From: Inonotus obliquus
Lineage: Eukaryota; Basidiomycota; Agaricomycetes; Hymenochaetales; Hymenochaetaceae
DNA length: 64,000 nt
Direction of reading: 5' to 3'
NCBI GenBank assembly: GCA_032164295.1
Contig: JAJHTX010000009.1
Location: forward strand, 1,922,001-1,986,000
The position numbers and the translations under genes were made by a program. The notes under the pieces were generated by a model that was not told where the DNA came from, ran no database searches, and worked only from the letters and a program-made list of their open reading frames with translations. Within the stretch, counting starts at the first letter, position 1; every line of letters begins with the position of its first letter. This document shows positions 44,306 to 56,038 of this stretch, piece after piece.

Positions 44306-46768
44306 TTACAATGGTTTGTCATTTTCCAGCGCGTCGACAACGGCGCGTGTGCGGATTTGCAACGAAGACTGGTAAGAGGGGATAGATTCAGTCAGGTGGG
44401 GATCGGACCGAAATTCTCGTCCGACGTACCTCGAGGCTATACTTCCCTTTTCGCGCGGTCGGATTAACTTCTAAGGATTTCCCTAGGATCGTAGATAGTC
44501 AGCCGAAGACGTTCAGGGTAAATGATACATGCACATCTCACCAGAGAGTATGAGGTCGAAGTGCTTGCGTGCATCTTCTTTCCTGCCAACGCACGCCAAC
44601 AGCCGTCCCATCTCGAGATGGGTGAAATAGATGATCTGGTGGTCAAGCTCAATCTTAGGGCCGTTCGATAATACTCGCTCGAACGCAGCGAGACCGCGCT
44701 TCTCCGCGTCCTCTCGCAGTACATCAACTTTCTCCTCAGGGCCAACTACAGCATTCGGCTCCTATGGGATGGGTGAGCCTCAGGACATCATACCTCGGGT
44801 AAGACTTGGACTTACGGCATAAGCGAGATATCTGCAACAGACACCCTCGAGGAAGTCAGCAAGACATAGGTCGTCCCAGTAGCCCTGTCCGTCTTCATAC
44901 TTCTTCGGGTTATCCTCGTGAGCCTTTAGCTTGTTTTGCAAAGCGGTTATTTCGGGAAGCATCTTATCTTCGATCACCGCAGGCGGGGTTCGAGCAACGC
45001 CAAGGAAGAAGTAGGAGAACTCAAGCGCAGGAAGAGCTAATCGATTATTCTGCTTCTTGAATTTTCGGGCTTTTCGAGAGATAAATTTCTACACGGTAGT
45101 CAGTCTGACTTGGGAATACGGGAATTGATCAGGAAAACTGACCTCTAGCGGTATCGACTTTCCGGCGATACGCTGCGTCAGCTTCGGCACCTTCTCCATA
45201 AATTCTGCAGCTTCTTTCACGCGATCTTTTCCACCCAGCACGAGAAGACATATAGCAATCCCGTACGCGTAGCAAGCCTTGCTCCAAGTCGCTTCGGCAT
45301 GCAAGTTTCTCCAGCACTCCAAAGATTCAGCCGGTTTATACAGCGCCAAGTTCGCGAGTGCAATCTCCCAGTAGCTTACCATGTGTAGGTTACGATACTG
45401 CGATTGAACCTCCATCGCCATCTGGTAACTCTCGATAGCGCGTTTTGGCTGTCCGTGCATGAGGAAAAGGCGACCCTGGCCGAAAAGGAAGAATACGCTC
45501 CTCGGATAGCGTCGGAGGTTCCAACTGAGTATATTCTGCGCCCGGGGAACGTCGACACCGGTGGAAGAGGCAAAACTCGCAATCACGAGATGGTACATGA
45601 GCAGAGCCATATCGCAGAGCGGTCGGCGAATGCCTTCCTTTTCCGCACTGACTGTTGGCGTGGTGGCATCCGGGTCTAATGTTTCGCGCCAACCACCAGC
45701 CTTGTAGAGAAGCTCGAGGCCTTCTTGTCTACTTCCCTTGAAACCAAAAATTTCGACGACCGTTTGTAATGGGCCAGGTAAGAGAGTCAGAATGATGTTG
45801 GATAGCCCGGCCCCAAGGTATACACCTGAACGGAAGTCAGCATCAACAGACTTGTCTTCCGGGCCTTCACCACGTGCGTATGCTTCCGCATCGGTGGTCT
45901 TTAAATAGTCATAAAGTAGCCAATAGATATTGATCAACGTTCTCATATGCAGCCTAGTAAATCACATTAGTTTCAGTAGAGATCATGCGGCCCCGCACTT
46001 ACGCTTCTTTGAAAAACGCTAACCAATCGCCTGAATAAATAATACCAAGAAGAGCCTGACGATCTGGTAAACAACAGCCAAAAGTAGTCTAGCAATGTAC
46101 AGTGCACCTTCTCGAACAGGGTCTCTGCATAGATCAGTTCCGCGTGCCGTTCGACTGGCGTCATTGATTTGACCCAGTTCACTTCGGAAGTTGACGAAAC
46201 TAGGGATGATAGTCTGGTGAGCATGGACTCTGACTTGCGATGTTGGTTTGCAATGTTATTTCCATGTCGCGTGTGGCTTATGGCTGCGAGGATGTCCTAA
46301 TGGAGAATTCAATCAAGGTCTCGCATCACGTGATGCAGATAGTGCATACTTCGTCCTCATATGACATTAGCGCCTTTACACACTGAATCAGTCCGTACCC
46401 AGAAGCAAAGTAGAGCCGCTCTCTGCCGCCAATGGAACGAAGTCAGCGAGGACGTGATAGTCAACGGGAGAGACTGACTTTTTTGGGTCGCTATCATGAC
46501 AGAACTGTTCCGACTCGACCATATGCGATGCAAGGAAGAGGTCTAGCGCATGCTTGACGCCAGGAAGGTCTTCGAGCGCCCTGTCTTGCGTGTACTTCCC
46601 CTCCATCTTCGCCGGCGTCATCTTCGTTAGCAGCGACGGTCCCGAGTCCTCGACTGATGTCGGTGCTGTGGATGTGGATGGCGAGTGCATTGAGCTAGAG
46701 TCCGTCGGTGAGACCGTCGTAGGCGAGCCTTGCTTGCCGTTTGCACTTGAGAACATGTTGAATAGCAT
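44306..46768 (-). CDS. IML2/TTC39-type TPR protein
   Basis: Yeast Iml2 is a mitochondrial outer-membrane-associated protein linked to inclusion-body clearance and lipid droplets; the animal relatives are TTC39. The start is taken at 46768 (MLFNMFSSANGKQG); an in-frame position 26 codons upstream is possible. Motifs in order: ALDLFLASHMVESEQFCHDSDPKK, spliced (about 46491-46438) to ERLYFASGYGLIQCVKALMSYEDE. A second intron leads to DILAAISHTRHGNNIANQHRK. GVYLGAGLSNIILTLLPGPL and GFKGSRQEGLELL (about 45740-45850) follow, then TPR-like helices. The last exon SSLQIRTRAVVDALENDKPL ends with TAA 44306-44308. The frame is intact through the joins checked. Confidence 0.82.
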
Positions 46769-46898
46769 GACGGATGTACGACTCTGGCTTATGTCGCTGC
46801 CAGCATGATATTCGTACTGAGGGAGAAATTTAAGGACGCCTATCACTGCCTCAACGCTTCTGGTGGTGGAGATTGGTCGCGTGTGACTTTCATTGGTT

Positions 46899-46904
46899 CA
46901 CGTG
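46899..46904. promoter_or_regulatory. CACGTG E-box upstream of the IML2-like gene
   Basis: CACGTG 131 bp upstream of 46768, followed by the AT-rich segment TATTATTATAAAG (46911-46923). The intergenic region to the receptor gene is only 228 bp. Confidence 0.4.
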
Positions 46905-46996
46905 CCGACCTATTATTATAAAGCCACACATATCCAAAAACACGTAACGTACAAATAAATTACACAGAAACCTGCAGGAAAGAAGTTCAGCCGTCT

Positions 46997-48516
46997 TTAT
47001 ACCCGGTCACTTCCAGTCCGACGTGGATCAACTGGCTTCACCGCATCATCATTCTGAAGTGGTGGAATCTTGGCTTCCACATCAGTTTCAGAGGGAACAG
47101 AACCTCCACCTTTCGCATCTCCCCGTCTCTCCATCCCAATCGTTGAAGCGGTCAGAACACTGATGCATGTAAAATTTGTAAGTGAGAAGTACTACAAGTC
47201 CCGGAGCGGGTAAAAAAAGGCTTGCCTAGTGAATAGCGGATCATGGTTTCCACTCTGGTTCGCTCCCTGGTTTGATGTTACTTTGAATTCCGAGACGTCA
47301 AGGATCTCTTCAGGGTGCAATTTATCTTTCTTCCTCCTTATCGAAAAGTGATTCAGCCCGAGCTTCCGAAAGATCGAAGTAAAGACCCGCATATATCCAC
47401 ACCACACTTCTCTCGTCAAGCCAAAGAAGCAAAAGAAAATAAATGCGCACGACGGCATTACCCAGATATTCCAACGAATCACAAATTGTTGCCAGTAAGG
47501 CGCATTCCTCCATATGATTGCCGGATAGTGATCGACGCGCGAAAAGTTGTAGTGAACTTCCGACCATGTCATCGATACGACCGGTCCTGACAGCGCCGAG
47601 TCCAGGACAATAACAAGAACACTGCAGGGCACAGTAAAGACAGCGTCTGCACATCCCAGTGCGAGTACGCGGTAGTATCGACCGAAATCAGTCGTATGAT
47701 CAAGTTTACTCAATGTTCGGCGACGCTTGAGGTAAATCCGAACAATCATTGCTTCAGAAGGTTAGAACAATTAAGTAGTTGATCGAATGCCTCGGCAGAA
47801 ACCTCACCGCAATACGTGCAGGAAATCAATCCAGCTGCGAGCGGCCAGGAAAAGATGAGCACGTAGGCAAGTGGAACATTTACGATTGCATTCCCACAAC
47901 CATATTCTTCGATGATGTTAAATCGATGACCCTGAACGACGTAGTCTGAGAACCGGAAAGTTTCAGCGGTGTTCGGATGAAATAGCCAGCGGTCGGCTGG
48001 AACTCACAAAGAATCATTTGAAGGATCGGAAGACCCAAAGTGAGACCCAAGTCAAACAAAATGGCATTTCGTTTCTGGCAGCAAGGTCAAGTATCAATAC
48101 TCTTGACAGCTATTCTAGATATTCCTGATAGCACACCTCCTTGCGCGTACCCGCCAGCGGTTGTTTCATGCTGAACATAAGGTATATACGCCTGGTTATC
48201 GCCAATGACGCAGCGGGAATTGCAATGTTGATCCCGATAATCAAACGAGACGCTTTAATCACGCCCCCGTAAGCAACTTCGACGAAGAGTGGGTACGGAG
48301 ACACGTACAGATATCACACCAAACGGGCGCGACATTTTCCGTGTTATCCTTCCAGATGACTCCATTTACGCCGAGAATGATGCAACCTAGCGACACCCAG
48401 ATTGAGTACATCCATGCACCGGTATTCCAATGCGCAATCAGCCACGGAAGAGGGAGTAATGCGAGAATGGCGCATAGGAAGTGAATGATAGGGATAAGCG
48501 GGTACGTCGGATCCAT
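46997..48516 (-). CDS. Ste3-type G-protein-coupled pheromone receptor
   Basis: A seven-helix plasma-membrane receptor for lipopeptide mating pheromone; in mushrooms this family includes the B (P/R) mating-type receptors and also non-mating paralogues. It starts at 48516 (MDPTYPLIPIIHFLCAILAL). Helix 1 is followed by WLIAHWNTGAWMYSIWVSLGC and NGVIWKDNTENVAPVWCDI, which is typical of the family. An exon with ASRLIIGINIAIPAASLAITRRIY follows, then GHRFNIIEEYGCGNAIVNVPLAYVLIFSWPLA (about 47850-47940). A large exon has RRRTLSKLDHTTDFGRYYRVLALG and later EVHYNFSRVDHYPAIIW. The cytosolic tail ends PRRTGSDRV with TAA 46997-46999. About five introns; the frame is intact. I found no CaaX pheromone precursor nearby. 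Confidence 0.88.
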
Positions 48517-49401
48517 GGTGTTCGAAAGGGAGCAAGGAAGTTTTTTTGACGCGACAAAGCAATGGAGGAGTACCTTTTTAATCTGCAACAGGTTCTTGCG
48601 AAGAAAGATGACCATCGGTCCTTTTGTTCGACTGTAGATTAGACCATATAATGATTTTTCCCAATCAGGCTTTGTCGTTGTATTTCGAACTTGACCGTGA
48701 GTAACAGTAACGCTGATGATCAAATCTCGGTTTCCTAAGCATCACAACCTCCTGTTCATCAAGAACACTTCTGAGAGACCGATATAAGGGTCGGCGCACA
48801 TCGACTAAGTGCACACTTGCTTACATGTGCACCATCTGAGTTGCTCCTGCTGAGAAGGCGTAATGGGATTCCGTGATTGTCTCTCAGCGCTGAAGAATTC
48901 GATAGGCCTCTATGGAGTAGGCTCCGGTATTTGTAGCACAGTATCAAATGAGAATTTGATTTTGAAGTACAAGGGGAATCATAGCCCCGAATCTAACAGA
49001 CACGAGCAATGATGCAGCTGGTCGGATCTACCAGGAATACAAAAGAGACGATACCTTTGTATGCACACAATTGGTTCAGTGATTGAGTGGCCAAAGAGCG
49101 ATAACGACTCAGGTGGCAAATCAGAGTGTTGTCATCAATCGTGATTTCAAGTTTTGCCCCCGAACGATCGAGAAGTCGGGCCCTATAAAGGGAGAGCTAA
49201 AGGGGAGTTACGACACAAGGGACTCGGAGGTCTCAGGAGTGATTCTGTGGTGTGTTGAAAGAAAGATTTTACTCGACTCAGTGGACGCAGGCTCTTTTCA
49301 ACTCGTCAGTGTCATAGACTCATAGTCATACGGAAACATGGCATCATCACGTGATAAAACAGCAGTCGGATAGTCACGTCCATTAGATATCTGGAGTTGC
49401 A
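48517..49401. other. Divergent intergenic region: receptor and 49402 gene
   Basis: No gene recognised. I checked for short CaaX-ended pheromone precursors on both strands by eye and found none. A TCACGTGA site lies at 49347-49354. Confidence 0.5.
49347..49354. promoter_or_regulatory. TCACGTGA site upstream of the 49402 gene
   Basis: A perfect 8 bp palindrome, 48 bp before ATG 49402; a candidate Cbf1-like target. Confidence 0.4.
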
Positions 49402-49895
49402 ATGCGCCCACCAGCAGTAGTACCTCGTCCACGAGCGTTGCAAGCTCTCCGTCGCCTAGAAACGGCATCCCTGTGGAATGGAGCTATACGACCATACTCA
49501 CCAAAGGCGCAGAATGATTCCTCAAATACGGCTCCACCTTTGATGAGTGATCCCCCTCCAGACCCACGTCCTCGATGGATGTTCTCAACAGCTGCGTTTC
49601 TGCGCGTCGTGGTGGTACCAGGTTTGTGCACCCTCAGATATATCTTATAGACATTTTCTCATATTCTCCTAGCGAGCCTTATTTATTCAGTGTTCTACCA
49701 CGACTTCGGAGAAGAAGATCACGTTTTTATGCCAGTAAGCCTTACACCTATCTTCCATCTAGCTTGTTCACCAATTCTTTTCAGCCTCGACGGTGGTTGC
49801 AGAGACAAACGGAATCGTTCTTCTCTTTGAGCCCCGCAGAAAAAGGTATCATTGCGGATGCTGAAGGTGCTGCTGACGGTGAACGACGGTCATAG
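49402..49895 (+). CDS. Small hypothetical protein, possibly mitochondrial
   Basis: I do not recognise the family. ATG 49402 opens a first exon rich in Arg, Ala and Ser and poor in acidic residues at its start (MRPPAVVPRPRALQALRRLE), which looks like a mitochondrial presequence. The exon continues to RWMFSTAAFLRVVVVP. An intron (about 49621-49672) leads to SLIYSVFYHDFGEEDHVFMP. A second intron (about 49737-49786) leads to PRRWLQRQTESFFSL and the end GAADGERRS with stop at 49895. About 130 residues. The middle AAFLRVVVVP...LIYSVFY could form one membrane helix. Both introns have good GT-AG ends and keep the frame open, which supports a real gene. Confidence 0.68.
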
Positions 49896-52330
49896 ATTTG
49901 GCGATTTGATTGCTCTTAAATACCATCTCTGCTTTCATTTATGCAACCATGACCATTCAAGATGCGTCCCGTGAGCTTTCTCGGCGTGCCACAACTGGCT
50001 ATGGACTCAAGTCATTAGCGAAAACACAGGAAAAGAATGTACTCGGTCTCCAAGTCTGACGGAAGCCTATCATTTTCCCTGACGCCGGTTGTGCTGGAGA
50101 CTACTGACATTCTGGTAATGGTCCACGACAGTGAAAGGAGCTGTCAATTTGTGATGAGTCCTTTGAGCATCCTACAGTCTTGGCGATAACATACTTATGG
50201 ATACCAAGTACGGACGAACTGGCGTGTCTTTACCTAACGAGTAAATTCTATGTGCTTGATTTTCCAGGAAATACACGGGTCACTCTGAGACTTGAATTTG
50301 GGATCCCTGTCTTTACTATTGGAGAGCTTGGTGATGGTCATCAGCCACTATGTATCGGCATTCCCTTTACCTTGCTAATATGGTTTGACTGGACTTTCTT
50401 GACGCCTTAATGCCATTACTAGGAAAGAGCACGGGGTGCCGCTGTCCAACGTCGTTTATAGCATCGCTAAAGGCAGTAATGCTGGTCTGTCTCCCTTTGC
50501 TGACTGATTGCTTGGTTCTCACTGCAATAGGTCTGCCTAATTAGATGCTAGTCCCTTGGTCCTGATCAACGCCCGAGTTTACTGGACGCCGTAGTGCGTC
50601 TGGACTCTGCTAACCTCATGGGACTCTAAAATGTTGAGGTTCCCCAAGCCATTATGCTTGTCGGTATATCGCACCCGAAAGACAGGTATCACCGAGAACA
50701 GAGTTCCATCCGCTATTCCAACACGGCGCCTGGAACCCTCTCTTCCTTCAAGTAAATCGCGCGGTGCTTATTGGCAGAGGAGCTTCTGGCTGAAAATAGA
50801 ATGCGGGGGATGACAAACTACACTGTTTCGCCTCGGACGATGAGCAAGACCGAACTTCGCTGCTGCGGGACGCCCTGGAAGGCGTACTGAATATCTCCCC
50901 TTTTGCCTTACTCGGTTGGTATTTGATTCGATTCAAAGGAAAGGAAAGGCGCCAACGTGATTCGGACACGAAGTCATTCGTCGGGAAGAGGTAAAAACGA
51001 ATCCTATTCGCTGTCTACCAATTGTTTCACAGAGCCAATTGACAAGCCGGCACGCACTCTAATGAAACCGCACACGAGACAAGTAGTTGATGTGGAATGC
51101 CGTTCAATGGGCAAGATCCAGACCTTTGCAGACCTTTATCATGATTCAATACATTTGGGCGGACATCGATCAGCTGGAGGCCCCGAATGCTGAATAGACT
51201 CCGTGAATCAAGCATGTCCCCTTCTATTCCCCTCCTCTGCCATCCTATTCTGTATTCTACCGCAACTCAGCATACGGAAAAGGGAATTCTCGTGTAAGTG
51301 TTACAATCAAGTGTTTGATCTTCTAACCCGGATTCGTATTCCCATCCAACTCGTTACAGATACTTGGGTGTCAGTGAAACGGCCAACGTTCATCCATCGG
51401 CCTCTTGCTCTGCTCAAACAAGAATTGAAGACTTCGCTGCTTACAAACCCGTTGATGAGAACTCGTCAGACGATGAGAAGGTCAGTCGGGTTTCGGAATA
51501 TCCCGACTCCCGAATATCCCGGCTCCCGACTCATCATCTATATCAAATATAAAACCCAGTTTAAGATCCCGACATTATGTAATCACCGAGATCTGCAATC
51601 AAAGATCAAAGATCTGCATAGCCCTCTCAAAAGTGGAGGCTACAATGAACGATTATATGTTATGCGATGGCATATCAAACGAAACGACGCGATACACATG
51701 TAAGAAGTGTAATACACTTTGATAAGGTAGTGGTAAACGGGTAAAACGGGTAAACAGCACTAAGAACGACATCGATAAGAACTCCAGGCCCAGGTTTGCT
51801 GGTCCATGAGCAAGGGAAATAATAGCATGCAGGGCTTCATTGGAAAACTGGAAGGAATGGAGAAGGAAATTTAGGACTCAGCCAGGGACCTTGGTCTCGC
51901 GCAATCGGAAATTGCCTTGAGAGAAACACAACTACCTCGGTCCGAACTTGGGTTGGATATATCGAAATAATCGATGACAGATTGCAAAGTGGTGGTGAGT
52001 TATAGCTGACTGCAGCCATCATGGTTTACTCTATGGCATCAACTCGAACCCGGTCGACGGCGTATACGGCGTAGCAAATTCGGGGCGATATGGCAGATGC
52101 GCGCGCAAAGGAGTATATCTGACTATTTGTCTGTCTGTGCACGAATGCAAAAGTGTACAACACTCGAGATTACCAGAGCTAATGGCTGTCTGTTAGTTTC
52201 GCCCATGATCTGAGAAGCAAACAACGATAAGCTCACCACCTAGCTTAAGAACACAAAACCCAAAAAAAAGACAGCAAGTGAAACCGAGAAAAGAAGAAAA
52301 TTGAGTATGAATAAAAATATTCGCGGGTTG
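49896..52330. other. Long stretch with no recognisable gene
   Basis: This 2.4 kb has only short open frames. There is a small internal duplication around 51500-51535 (CCCGACTCCCGAATA-like units). No domain, LTR or RNA gene was recognised. Confidence 0.5.
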
Positions 52331-53198
52331 TTAGTCGCCGACAACCCGTCCTAAGATCGTACCGTCCCATCCATTGGACAAGAGGACATACTCGCCGATG
52401 CGAACATCTGACACGCGTATAACACCCTCTTTCATCAAGCCCCGCTCAAGAAGGTATCTCCGAACCGTCCCAGGTAGGCCTCCCGACCGATCTGATGGAG
52501 TAACCCATCCGCCCCCCTCACCACGTTCGTTCTCTCCGCGCCAGAACGCCACATTCCTCACACTCGCCTCCATCACCTCTCCGTGTTCATTGTAGAGTAA
52601 CACCTCGCGGAGCTCGCGGCGGTCCTTTATCCCGCGCCGTTCGCGTGCAGCGTCGTAGTGTGCACGGGCGGTCGTTTTGTACAAGGTAAAGGCTGAGACG
52701 GGAGTAGCCTGTGTATCGATGTGAACGGTGAATATTGGTCCTGGGAGATGGGTCGAGGGTGTAGCAAGCGGGTTAACGGAGGCAGCCAGAAGAGAGTCTC
52801 GCGTGAGTGGGCGCGTTGGGTGTGCTTCAACGCGAACATTGCCTGTACGAGAGAGCAAGATCCGCAGCTGAGACAACGCGAGTATATTAGCAGATGGCAA
52901 GATGGCAAGGATACGTGCTCACTCCCAATCCCTTCTCCTTGTCTGTCAGTACGCTATCCATGACTGCCTGGTCGCACATATGTCTTATACGTTCTGACGC
53001 ACCAGGCGCCTTGAGTTGCGCCACTGCGCTCCTCCATCCAAAATAGGTCGCAGCTGCAACGAGCCTGTCGAAGTGATATGCAAAAAGGAGATACGGCAGC
53101 GCAATATTGTTTACTTGAGTGTTGAACTGGGAGGTGAGAAGCTTTGGGTCATAGCGCATCGAAGTGAAAAGGTCGAATTCGGCGGTGGGGACTGGCAT
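52331..53198 (-). CDS. Aminodeoxychorismate lyase-like PLP enzyme (class IV aminotransferase fold)
   Basis: Enzymes of this type release pyruvate from 4-amino-4-deoxychorismate to give p-aminobenzoate for folate synthesis. It starts at 53198 (MPVPTAEFDLFTSMRYDPKLL). An exon through FDRLVAAATYFGWRSA is joined by one intron (about 52935-52873, ending CTCAG) to LRILLSRTGNVRVEAHPTRPL. A second domain has LYNEHGEVMEASVRNVAFW, where the E and the xxN lie as in the PLP-binding site of class IV enzymes, and LPGTVRRYLLERGLM. The stop is near 52331. About 270 residues, intact. A D-amino-acid or branched-chain aminotransferase of the same fold is the alternative. Confidence 0.8.
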
Positions 53199-56038
53199 CG
53201 TCGCAGATGAAGAAGAGGGAGAAGGCTCAGCAACGGACCAAGTTGACTGAGCCAGGGTTGGAGAATGTATGTACGAAGAGAAAGTGGGTATACAAGGAAG
53301 ATGAAGATGTAGGATGAGAAGGTGGTGGTCAAAGGCAAAGAAATAATATTTATTTTTAGGTGAATTTCGGACCAATTTATTTTCTCGGACTCTCACCGTC
53401 ATCAAATCTCGGCTGGTCTTTTATACGCATCTCAAATTGAGGGTCACTCAGCGCCTACTTTTCCTGAATCGTCTTCATTGCATTGCATTCCTCATATCAA
53501 TCACCTTTATATCGATAATCACAACTGCTCCCATTACAGTCCCTGTCTCGGTCTCTTGTCCCTACGGTTGGACACTCACCTCAGCTCAGCTGCGCGACTC
53601 GGTCGCTCCCTTGGCGGAACACTTGGTCGCTCCTTGAGTTTCTTTCCCCGCGGCCTCTCTTGATCTTGGTATGACACCTTCACCCGGATCTTTATCCTAA
53701 TCTTTTCCTTTACTCTTTTTCATCCTGGTGCAGTAAAAATCTTGTCTCAGCATCCGCACGCAATGAAAGATCTAGACCCTACAATACCCAGATCCCTCCT
53801 CAGATGGCACTTTCACAGCCTTGACCAAATAATTGGCTCGTGTTTGGACCCGTTCCCCTCGTCGCGAACCTCACTCCAAAGTCCTCAGTCACGCTGCGCA
53901 TTTCATATCGACCAGTCTGAATCGGGGGCGACAAGGGACAACTGCCGTCCTGCGGCCGTCCTCCTCGTCGTCAAAACTTTCAGGGCAGTTCATAAAAGCC
54001 AAAAAGTACCAGATCGCCGAGGGGCTCCCTCGACTCGGCGGCGTGGCGGGGTTCCTATCGGGGAAATAGACGCGACACACGTGCTTAACTCCTACGAATC
54101 AAGCCGAGAGTCGAGAGCATCGTCCAAAGTCTGGGTGAAGAGCTCTTCAGGCCTTTCGTGAGACGCGAGAGTGGCTCAGTGCTTGCTACGTACAAAAGCT
54201 GGATGTCTCTGGTCCATCTGTTGAATTCATTCGAGACGAGAGACTGATATCCATTCACTACCAGTTCTCCGGTCCAGAGATCCGACGACATATTTCGGCT
54301 CTGGGTCTGTACCTGGTTTCCATCCTGAGTAATCATAAATCATCTGCAACTCTCTGATCGCAGATTTGTCAGCTCATCAAGTCTCACTGACTCGCATAGT
54401 GTTCTCTAAGAGCAGTCGCATGCATGACGAGTGGGGCGCGGGAAGGCAATAAGAACCTGAACATGTCTTCATTAGCGGATATTAGAGTAACTCGGGTATA
54501 AGGCGATCGCAAAGGACTTGGCCTCCTCGCACCTCCATCAAATTAGCAAACTGGCAAGCGGGGATGCCTACTTATCCAGCAAGCGAGGTCTGGCGAAATG
54601 AGCTAGAAACCTACAACTATCAGTCATATCATGACCTTCTCCGATTCCGGAATCTGCAAGTCCGAGAGAACAACATTCAGCCAGGTATAATGTTCTCGCG
54701 TAATGAACCAGCGCGTCATCCGCTCCAGAGTGGTATCTCTGGTTTAACATTGTTCCTTCTGGGTGCGGTGCGGGAAGGTGGATCCCTCACAGTCCTCCAT
54801 ACCCTAAAGCCTAATCCTTGTTCCAGCATTTCGGCGTTAGCTTTAGAATGTTCGAGACTCGACTCACTCCAAGTTTCACATTGCAGCCGTTCGTTCTGGA
54901 CTCGAAGCGCAGTGAACTGATTGCACTGGCCATCACCCGGTCGGATAATTCAAAGCCATCATGTTCATAACCGATGATCGAGTGCAATGATATTCACAGC
55001 GTTTCAGGCTATCCTGACATAGAATTAGTTGATGACCTATGCCTAGGAGTGGAACTTGTTCGTAGTAGATCTTGCTCGTGCGAGAGAGACCAGACTCTCT
55101 CAGAGTACTTGTTTGGCTATGTTTGCGCTTCCCATAAGGGATATTATGTAATCAATGAACATGCGGGACGATGGTTGAACTTGACTTGAACTCAACCAGG
55201 CAGGCGATATTATTCTGGCAGTTCATATGATAACCACCCCGGTTTCTCTAGAAATGAGGGCCGCATCAAGGCAGTGCGTAAATTGAACTTTGCGCGTAGG
55301 GCTTGGTGACGGCAAAACATGCGACGCTGTATTCACTCTCTCTTGGCTCCGAACGAACAAAGTAGGGCGCGATTTGACCTCATTCCCATAGATGAGAAAA
55401 CCGCTGGGCGCATTTGTGTGCGTGTTTAACTCCAATATAAATTTACATAGGTCAAAATCGATACGGTTCTACATCCATTGCTATTTCAACACAAAGTATG
55501 ACGACGAGGTACGTAGACTTGGTGGCTTATGAGACATTATCAGGCAAAGCTGATAGTCTTGTTATTTAATCAAAGCCTCTAACCTGTCGGTAAACTTTAC
55601 AGGCAATTCATCGTAGAAGCCCATTAAAACGGTGAGCGGCAGATTAAAGGTTGGTGCTTAGAACGAGAAGTAAATATTCATTGAATGAAGCTTGATCAGC
55701 ACGGTGAGACCGAAGGATTAGACTGGAAGATACTTCACAGTCGCACGAATCCATCTACCTTCAAGTAGAACTCTGTCGATTACGATAGAGATGCAAGAAC
55801 GTTCCGGCCTGACGCTAAGATTATTCGTCAAAAGTCTTATTTGATAGCTGAGTACTATGTGCTTTAGGTATTGGATTTGGTCATATTTGTCCTATGAGCG
55901 ATATATTACATAAGCTAGACTCAACTGCCCTCACTATGAAGGAACCATTTTCATCATTCTGTTATATTCGCAGCTATAAGTACCTCGAAACTATGGGATG
56001 GTATTTTGAGAGAATCATTCGTGTGAACGACGATTCAG
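53199..56038. other. Long stretch with no convincing gene
   Basis: This 2.8 kb contains an open frame at 53742-54161 and an overlapping one at 53833-54069 on the plus strand, both without recognisable domains. Further short frames lie around 54564-55190. I see no RNA gene or terminal repeats. The first 250 bp are the 5' flank of the aminodeoxychorismate-lyase-like gene. Confidence 0.45.

Noticed and set aside
48820..48842. Possible CaaX pheromone precursor end near the receptor (TGTGCACCATCTGA)
   Set aside because: The stop falls out of frame for a CaaX box: the in-frame reading gives Cys-Thr-Ile-stop, and no ATG-led precursor precedes it.
49120..49145. Cys-His-Gln-Ser-stop reading as a CaaX end
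   Set aside because: The middle residues are not aliphatic and the upstream frame has no precursor-like sequence.
53742..54161. 139-codon plus-strand open frame with an overlapping 78-codon frame
   Set aside because: No recognisable motif, two competing frames and no clear introns. It is mentioned only within the intergenic entry.
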